The position numbers were made by a program, and so were the translations under genes. A DNA stretch of 64,000 bases from Nostoc sp. PCC 7524 (GTDB taxonomy: Bacteria > Cyanobacteriota > Cyanobacteriia > Cyanobacteriales > Nostocaceae), in assembly GCF_000316645.1 (NCBI RefSeq), contig NC_019684.1, positions 248,001 to 312,000 of the forward strand, given 5' to 3'. The notes beneath the pieces were generated by a model, which made no database searches, was not told where the DNA came from, and saw nothing but the letters and a program-made list of their open reading frames with translations. Every line of letters starts with the position of its first letter. The first letter of the stretch is position 1. This document shows, one piece after another, positions 59,611 through 64,000 of the stretch.

Positions 59611-60885
59611 CTATACCCCCACTTTTACCCTGAGTTTTTTCGATGCTTTAATATGCTGGTAGAGCTGGGATTCAAACTTTTCCATACATACTGACCAATC
59701 AAACTTAAGTATGGATTGACGAGCTTGCTGAGTCATCTTTGCTTTCAAGTCAGGATTCTCCAGAATAGTAATCACCTTTTGAGCAAAATCTGCTGGGTTG
59801 TTAGGTTCAGCTAAAAAACCGTTATAACCGGGAAATACTTGTTCTGCGGTTGATGGGGCCAGTGCTGCAACTACAGGAGTACCAGAAGCCAGTGCTTCGT
59901 TATTTGTAGTGCAGAAGTTTTCGCTCACAGAGGGATTCACAAAGATATCAGCACGCGCAAACCAACCTAACAGTTCTGTACCGTGAGACTCACCCCACAT
60001 AGTAATACCAGAACCAAATTTTTGAGCGCGTGCCTGGATTTCAGAGTATAGGGGACCACTACCAACCAGGACTAAATGAACATCAGGGATTCTGGCTGCA
60101 ATGAGTGGATATGCTTTTAAAAGTTGGCGGACATTTTTTTCTACACTAATGCGCCCAACAAATAACAGGGTTGGTCGATGATCATGAGGAATCGGATCAT
60201 AACAAATGTTTTTGGGATGAAATTTTTTACAATCGACCCCCTGATAAGGAAGATATTCTCCACGCTGGAGTTTCATCTTTCTGTATTGAGCAAGCTGTTC
60301 TTGAGAAGAAAAGTAATTGACATCATAAGCTTCACTAAAATGCTTCACCAGAGTAGGAATAATAGGACGAATCAAGCGGAAAGATAGATTGCCTAAGTAA
60401 TATCTAATATAGGCAACGATATCTGTATGGAAGAGAGTTATCGTCGGAGTCCCAGTTAGCTTTGCATATTCACTACCAATGAGACGACCATAACCTTGTA
60501 AAAAAAGTGAATAATAACCAATCATTGCTGGTGCTTCTTCAACCACCACAATATCAGGCTCAAAATCCATGAGTAACTTTGTATCATTCCAATAGTGATA
60601 GTGCAATGGTACGGGAAGAGACTTATAGAAAATTAGTGGTTGAGTTGGATAAGCATAAGAAGAAAAATTCGAGAATGACTGAACTTCTTCAATACCCGGT
60701 ATGGAACGCTTAAAAATCTCTTTGGGATATAATTCATTAACTTCAGGATGGAGCAGAAAGACTTCATGACCCTGTTGTAACAACCATCTAACTCGTTGGT
60801 GTACCCCTATGGAAATTCCCGATAAAAAAGGCGCGTATGATCCTGTAATAATCGCAATACGCAAACGTTGCTTATTCATCACCAT
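59611..60885 (-). CDS. Glycosyltransferase family 4 (GT-B)
   Basis: 424 residues. The N-terminal IAIITGSYAPFLSGISIGVHQR resembles the sulfoquinovosyl/mannosyltransferase branch of family 4; donor-domain motifs LLFVGRISVEKNVRQLLKAY and VSENFCTTNNEALASGTPVVAA (EX7E) are intact. Predicted to glycosylate a lipid or surface glycan. The start ATG at 60885 is supported by AAGGAG 9 bp upstream. It lies 223 bp after the GMC oxidoreductase gene on the same strand, with a palindromic repeat (60959-61023) between them. Confidence 0.9.
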   Translation of the reverse strand: MVMNKQRLRIAIITGSYAPFLSGISIGVHQRVRWLLQQGHEVFLLHPEVNELYPKEIFKRSIPGIEEVQSFSNFSSYAYPTQPLIFYKSLPVPLHYHYWNDTKLLMDFEPDIVVVEEAPAMIGYYSLFLQGYGRLIGSEYAKLTGTPTITLFHTDIVAYIRYYLGNLSFRLIRPIIPTLVKHFSEAYDVNYFSSQEQLAQYRKMKLQRGEYLPYQGVDCKKFHPKNICYDPIPHDHRPTLLFVGRISVEKNVRQLLKAYPLIAARIPDVHLVLVGSGPLYSEIQARAQKFGSGITMWGESHGTELLGWFARADIFVNPSVSENFCTTNNEALASGTPVVAALAPSTAEQVFPGYNGFLAEPNNPADFAQKVITILENPDLKAKMTQQARQSILKFDWSVCMEKFESQLYQHIKASKKLRVKVGV

Positions 60886-60958
60886 GATATTAAACTCCTT
60901 TGTATTTTCATTGAGTTAAGGGAACACCAAAAAATAAATTATTCCAAATTGACGGTTA

Positions 60959-61023
60959 GTAGGGTGCGTCAGTATGAATAATTTCTTGGTACAGCTAAGT
61001 TTTCTCGCACTGACGCACACTAC
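60959..61023. repeat. 65-bp palindromic repeat (GTAGGGTGCGTCAGT ends)
   Basis: GTAGGGTGCGTCAGT and ACTGACGCACACTAC are inverted with one mismatch, enclosing 35 bp. It shares the GTAGGGTG end with the 110-bp repeats at 10774 and 35014. Confidence 0.6.
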
Positions 61024-61108
61024 ATTTTGAAGATTTTTTAGCTGGAAGTCCCTAAAATAAGAACTTCACTAACAATTGGATAAGCCATCAGATGAATCTA
61101 TTAGGTTT

Positions 61109-62791
61109 TTAAGCTAACTTCTGAGATAAATATGATGCTAGACGATGAGCTAAGGCCATAATTGTCAATGTATAGTTCTTTTCAGATATTTCAGGTATGA
61201 CACTGCCATCGCAAATGTAAAGATTTTCGTGATCGAACGACCTTAAATTTTTATCTACAACACCTTCATGACTATTTTCTGCCATGCGACACGTACCAGC
61301 ATAGTGAATAGAGTTTCCTGGCTGTGATGTGTATGTAAAAATTAAAGTTCCTGAGCATTTGCGTAGGATCTGCTTCCCGTATAGAATCATGCTTTGCTGC
61401 ATACAGCGATCATTTTCTGTCATTTCATAATAAACATCAATTTTGGGAATTCCATAAATATCTTGTTCTTGGCTAGGGACAACACGGTTTGATTTCTTAA
61501 CATCAGGTTTGCCTTGAAAAAGTAGTACAGCATAACTTTTAAATAGTAGTTTTGCTAGCCACTTTTTACTCCATCCAGGAAAATTATCAAATCCATCTAG
61601 GTAGTAAGGACGTTTAGGATAGGCATTATGATATTGCGCCATATACCCACCACGAAAATCTTGATTGTTGAACAAAAATCGAGGTATTAAGATATTGTCT
61701 CCAAAGCCAACATCGTATTTTTCTCGACTACCAACTAACTTTAGTAAAGAAGTGCCTACGTTGGTTTTAATATTATCTTGTAGGTAACATCCTAAAGTTT
61801 TGGAACTATTTGCATATCCTTGTGGGTAGAAATCGTCTGTGGAATTAAATAGTATTCGTGGTGTCTCAAGAGCGCCAGCCGCCAGGATAAAAATCTTAGC
61901 CTCAACTTGAAACCTCTTGTGTGTTTTGGTGTCTATATATTCGAGAGTATGAATTTGGTTGGAATCTTGTTTTCTCTGCAACCGGATGACTTTACAGTTA
62001 TATACAATCTGGTAGTTACTTCGGCTAACAATTTGGGGCAGTAAATGATTAGAAAATTTATAAATACTGCCAGAACTGCAACCATAATAACAACCACCAC
62101 AACTTTGACAATGATGAGCGACTTCTGGACGTGTTTCGACAGCTTTCCGATTGGGAATAGCTTTGATATTTACTCCCCTAACTTTCTTTACTGCTTCCAT
62201 CACAATTGTGTCAGCAGGACGGAGTGGTTTAGCTGGGATAAATTCTCCATCAGGCAAACAATCAAGACCCTCTTTAGTACCACAAACACCTATTAATCTT
62301 TCAACTGCTGTGTAGTGATTTTCAATATCTGCATAGCTAATTGGCCAATTTGAATCAGAATCTCCGTAATCTTGACCGCGAAAATCTCTTTCTGAATATC
62401 TTAGACAAACACCATCCCATAGATTCTGCTTCCCATTAAGTCGAAAAATCTGATAGTTATGAAAAACTTCTGCGGAACGGGATGAAGTCGATAATATATC
62501 ATTTTTGGCATAGAGCTGGTTTGCTTGAAAATTGTCATAGTGAAATGATTCTGATTGTTGTAAAGGCCAAGGCATATCAGCAGCAATTCCAAAATTCTGC
62601 TCATGTTCGGGATTTAATTGGTTGGAGAAGTAGTTGTTATCAATTTTCTCTCCTTGCTCTAAAGAAAGTACCGATAAATTATTAATAGCTAACGTATGTG
62701 CTAATATTCCTCCTGCTGCACCAGTACCGACAATACAAATGTCCCATTTTCTTACCAAAAAATTATTATCTAGGCTCATATGCACACTCAC
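61109..62791 (-). CDS. GMC-family FAD oxidoreductase
   Basis: 560 residues. The Rossmann motif CIVGTGAAGGILAHTL near residue 20 binds FAD. The C-terminal region has HYAGTCRMAENSHEGVVD, LYICDGSVIPEISEKNYTLTIMALAHRLA, with the His and Asn/His expected of glucose-methanol-choline and cholesterol oxidase-type enzymes. CQSCGGCYYGCSSGSIYKFS near residue 225 is a Cys-rich insert seen in some cyanobacterial members. It oxidises an alcohol group on an unknown substrate. Its GTG start overlaps the upstream gene's TGA by 4 bp, so the two are coupled. Confidence 0.88.
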   Translation of the reverse strand: MSVHMSLDNNFLVRKWDICIVGTGAAGGILAHTLAINNLSVLSLEQGEKIDNNYFSNQLNPEHEQNFGIAADMPWPLQQSESFHYDNFQANQLYAKNDILSTSSRSAEVFHNYQIFRLNGKQNLWDGVCLRYSERDFRGQDYGDSDSNWPISYADIENHYTAVERLIGVCGTKEGLDCLPDGEFIPAKPLRPADTIVMEAVKKVRGVNIKAIPNRKAVETRPEVAHHCQSCGGCYYGCSSGSIYKFSNHLLPQIVSRSNYQIVYNCKVIRLQRKQDSNQIHTLEYIDTKTHKRFQVEAKIFILAAGALETPRILFNSTDDFYPQGYANSSKTLGCYLQDNIKTNVGTSLLKLVGSREKYDVGFGDNILIPRFLFNNQDFRGGYMAQYHNAYPKRPYYLDGFDNFPGWSKKWLAKLLFKSYAVLLFQGKPDVKKSNRVVPSQEQDIYGIPKIDVYYEMTENDRCMQQSMILYGKQILRKCSGTLIFTYTSQPGNSIHYAGTCRMAENSHEGVVDKNLRSFDHENLYICDGSVIPEISEKNYTLTIMALAHRLASYLSQKLA

Positions 62792-64000
62792 AATACTTCT
62801 GTCAGAAAATCATCGGACGCAAAATAGATATATTCAAAAAGCTTGTTAAGAGTTTTCTGGTATTGTTGATAGTTAGATTTATTTAAATGAAATTTACCCT
62901 TTTTGTAGTTAAAGTTGCTATTAGCTAATAAATCTATTAAAAGATTATTTAAATAATAGTTAGATTCACAAATTCTATAAATTTTAGAAATTCTTGGTAG
63001 GAGAGAATGGGAGAATGGGTGATACCTTGCCATCTCTCGAAGATAAGCGATCGCTTGGATGTTACTATTATTCATGGCTTCTAAAAAAGATATATCTTCA
63101 GATATCAGCCCTTGGTTATAAAAGTATTGAATTGTCTCTAAAAGAGTTGTTTTAATTGGAGTGATATTATAGCCAAGCTCACTGATGCTTTTTTTAGATT
63201 CACCGTAATAATAAAGGCCAGAAGATTTGACAAAATCTGGATGATATGAAGATGTCAATCTCTTGACAGCCAATGAAGATAATTTATCAAGCAGCAACGA
63301 CAGTGAATATGCTATGTTAACAGGTAATTCCCTAGGACTGCTCAAGCCAGTGATCATCACCATGAGATGATAAATTTCTGTCATGGTGAGATTATGTCCA
63401 GCTACAATATAGCGATCGCCACGATGTCCACGAGTAAGTGCTGCAACATGAGCTTTTGCAACATCCCGGACATCGCAAAATGAATGTCCTCCATTCACGT
63501 AAAATGGGAAATTATTCTGACAAAACCTCAAAACCAAGCCTGATGTAGTAATCTTGGAATGGCTAAAAGCTCCCGGCCCCAACATTAAACCTGGATTGAG
63601 TATCACAATGTTATGATTTTTGCTGGCGTAGTCAAGTGCTATTTGTTCACACTCTATTTTCGCCCAATCATCAGGACTTAGAGAATTTTTTTTAACATGG
63701 CTGCGATCGGAGTCTTCAGTAAATATTACCGGGGTCTTGCTACCAGCAATAGCAGACATAGAAGATGTATACACTACGCGCACATCTTGATGATTTTCGA
63801 GGGTTGTAAAAAATCTCTTCGTAATTTGAACATTGCCTCGAAAATATTCTGAAATAGCTAAACCAGGTTTCCAGTTACATTCTGCTGCAAAGATGATTGC
63901 ATCCATCCCTTCCAAGCATTTCTGGATATACTGACAGTCTTCTAGATCACCTTCATAGTAGGTTATTTGATGGTTTAATGTATCTCTGGAATATTTATGC
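62788..64000 (-). CDS. Extended SDR (NAD-dependent epimerase/dehydratase-like), 5' end beyond window
   Basis: The frame stays open to the right edge, so the N-terminal NAD motif lies outside the window. Visible: DLEDCQYIQKCLEGMDAIIFAAE, VRVVYTSSMSAIAGS (catalytic Ser region), and ILNPGLMLGPGAFSHS, typical of extended short-chain dehydrogenases. The expected Tyr-x3-Lys reads D-D-W-A-K (Tyr replaced by Asp), so catalysis may differ. The last 100 residues are an AT-rich extension not seen in standard family members. It is coupled to the GMC oxidoreductase gene. Confidence 0.8.
   Translation of the reverse strand, partial: HKYSRDTLNHQITYYEGDLEDCQYIQKCLEGMDAIIFAAECNWKPGLAISEYFRGNVQITKRFFTTLENHQDVRVVYTSSMSAIAGSKTPVIFTEDSDRSHVKKNSLSPDDWAKIECEQIALDYASKNHNIVILNPGLMLGPGAFSHSKITTSGLVLRFCQNNFPFYVNGGHSFCDVRDVAKAHVAALTRGHRGDRYIVAGHNLTMTEIYHLMVMITGLSSPRELPVNIAYSLSLLLDKLSSLAVKRLTSSYHPDFVKSSGLYYYGESKKSISELGYNITPIKTTLLETIQYFYNQGLISEDISFLEAMNNSNIQAIAYLREMARYHPFSHSLLPRISKIYRICESNYYLNNLLIDLLANSNFNYKKGKFHLNKSNYQQYQKTLNKLFEYIYFASDDFLTEVL

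Overview
The window looks like chromosome from a filamentous, Nostoc/Anabaena-type cyanobacterium. Three things point there: the HIP1 octamer (GCGATCGC) is frequent, intergenic DNA is full of short tandemly repeated repetitive (STRR) blocks such as GGCAATA and CCCCAGT, and the gene content is cyanobacterial (divergent Hfq next to dapF, sucrose-phosphate phosphatase, multi-PAS/GAF histidine kinases, vMAP-type NB-ARC/TPR protein). No rRNA, tRNA or CRISPR array was seen.

Layout. 0-3.6 kb: tail of an unidentified gene, recG, and a convergent solitary ParA-type ATPase. 4.2-10.4 kb: a minus-strand cassette of a winged-helix-like protein, a P-loop ATPase and a fusion protein joining a DEDDy 3'-5' exonuclease, a four-Cys (probably Fe-S) RecB-type nuclease and an FtsK/HerA-type DNA motor; this is the most interesting system in the window. 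10.9-20.6 kb: two glycosyltransferases, a TauE/SafE exporter, tandem L,D-transpeptidases, KDPG aldolase, an erythromycin-esterase-like protein, an HdeD-like membrane protein and a DUF1778/GNAT toxin-antitoxin pair. 20.8-34.7 kb: CPA2 antiporter with RCK domains, hfq, dapF, an AlkA-type glycosylase, a histidine kinase with a degenerate ATP site, an unusual RCK-channel-RCK protein and a 1254-residue hybrid kinase.

35.1-40.7 kb is a mobile block: an IS605-type element (divergent tnpA/tnpB, TnpB catalytic residues intact) abuts a Tn554-like trio (two tyrosine recombinases plus a DUF6262/TnpC-like protein). I saw no HIP1 octamer from about 33.0 to 41.8 kb. 41.0-45.1 kb holds bioF, ruvA, sucrose-phosphatase, a gene remnant lying between two small palindromic elements (one with perfect inverted repeats and a 9-bp target duplication), and an SDR gene. 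45.6-47.8 kb is an IS1634-like element with recognisable terminal inverted repeats. 47.9-59.4 kb: xseB/xseA, a class V aminotransferase, a lipoprotein, small membrane proteins, a STAND ATPase, a nitroreductase-like protein and rtcA. 59.6-64 kb: an incomplete minus-strand cluster of extended SDR, GMC oxidoreductase and glycosyltransferase, with the first two translationally coupled.

A second theme is repeat invasion. Several dispersed repeats of about 40-110 bp occur twice or more, often joined to STRR tails. Similar sequence is embedded in frame in recG, in the nuclease-FtsK fusion and in the HisKA domain of a histidine kinase. Functions below come from motifs read by eye; no database search was possible.
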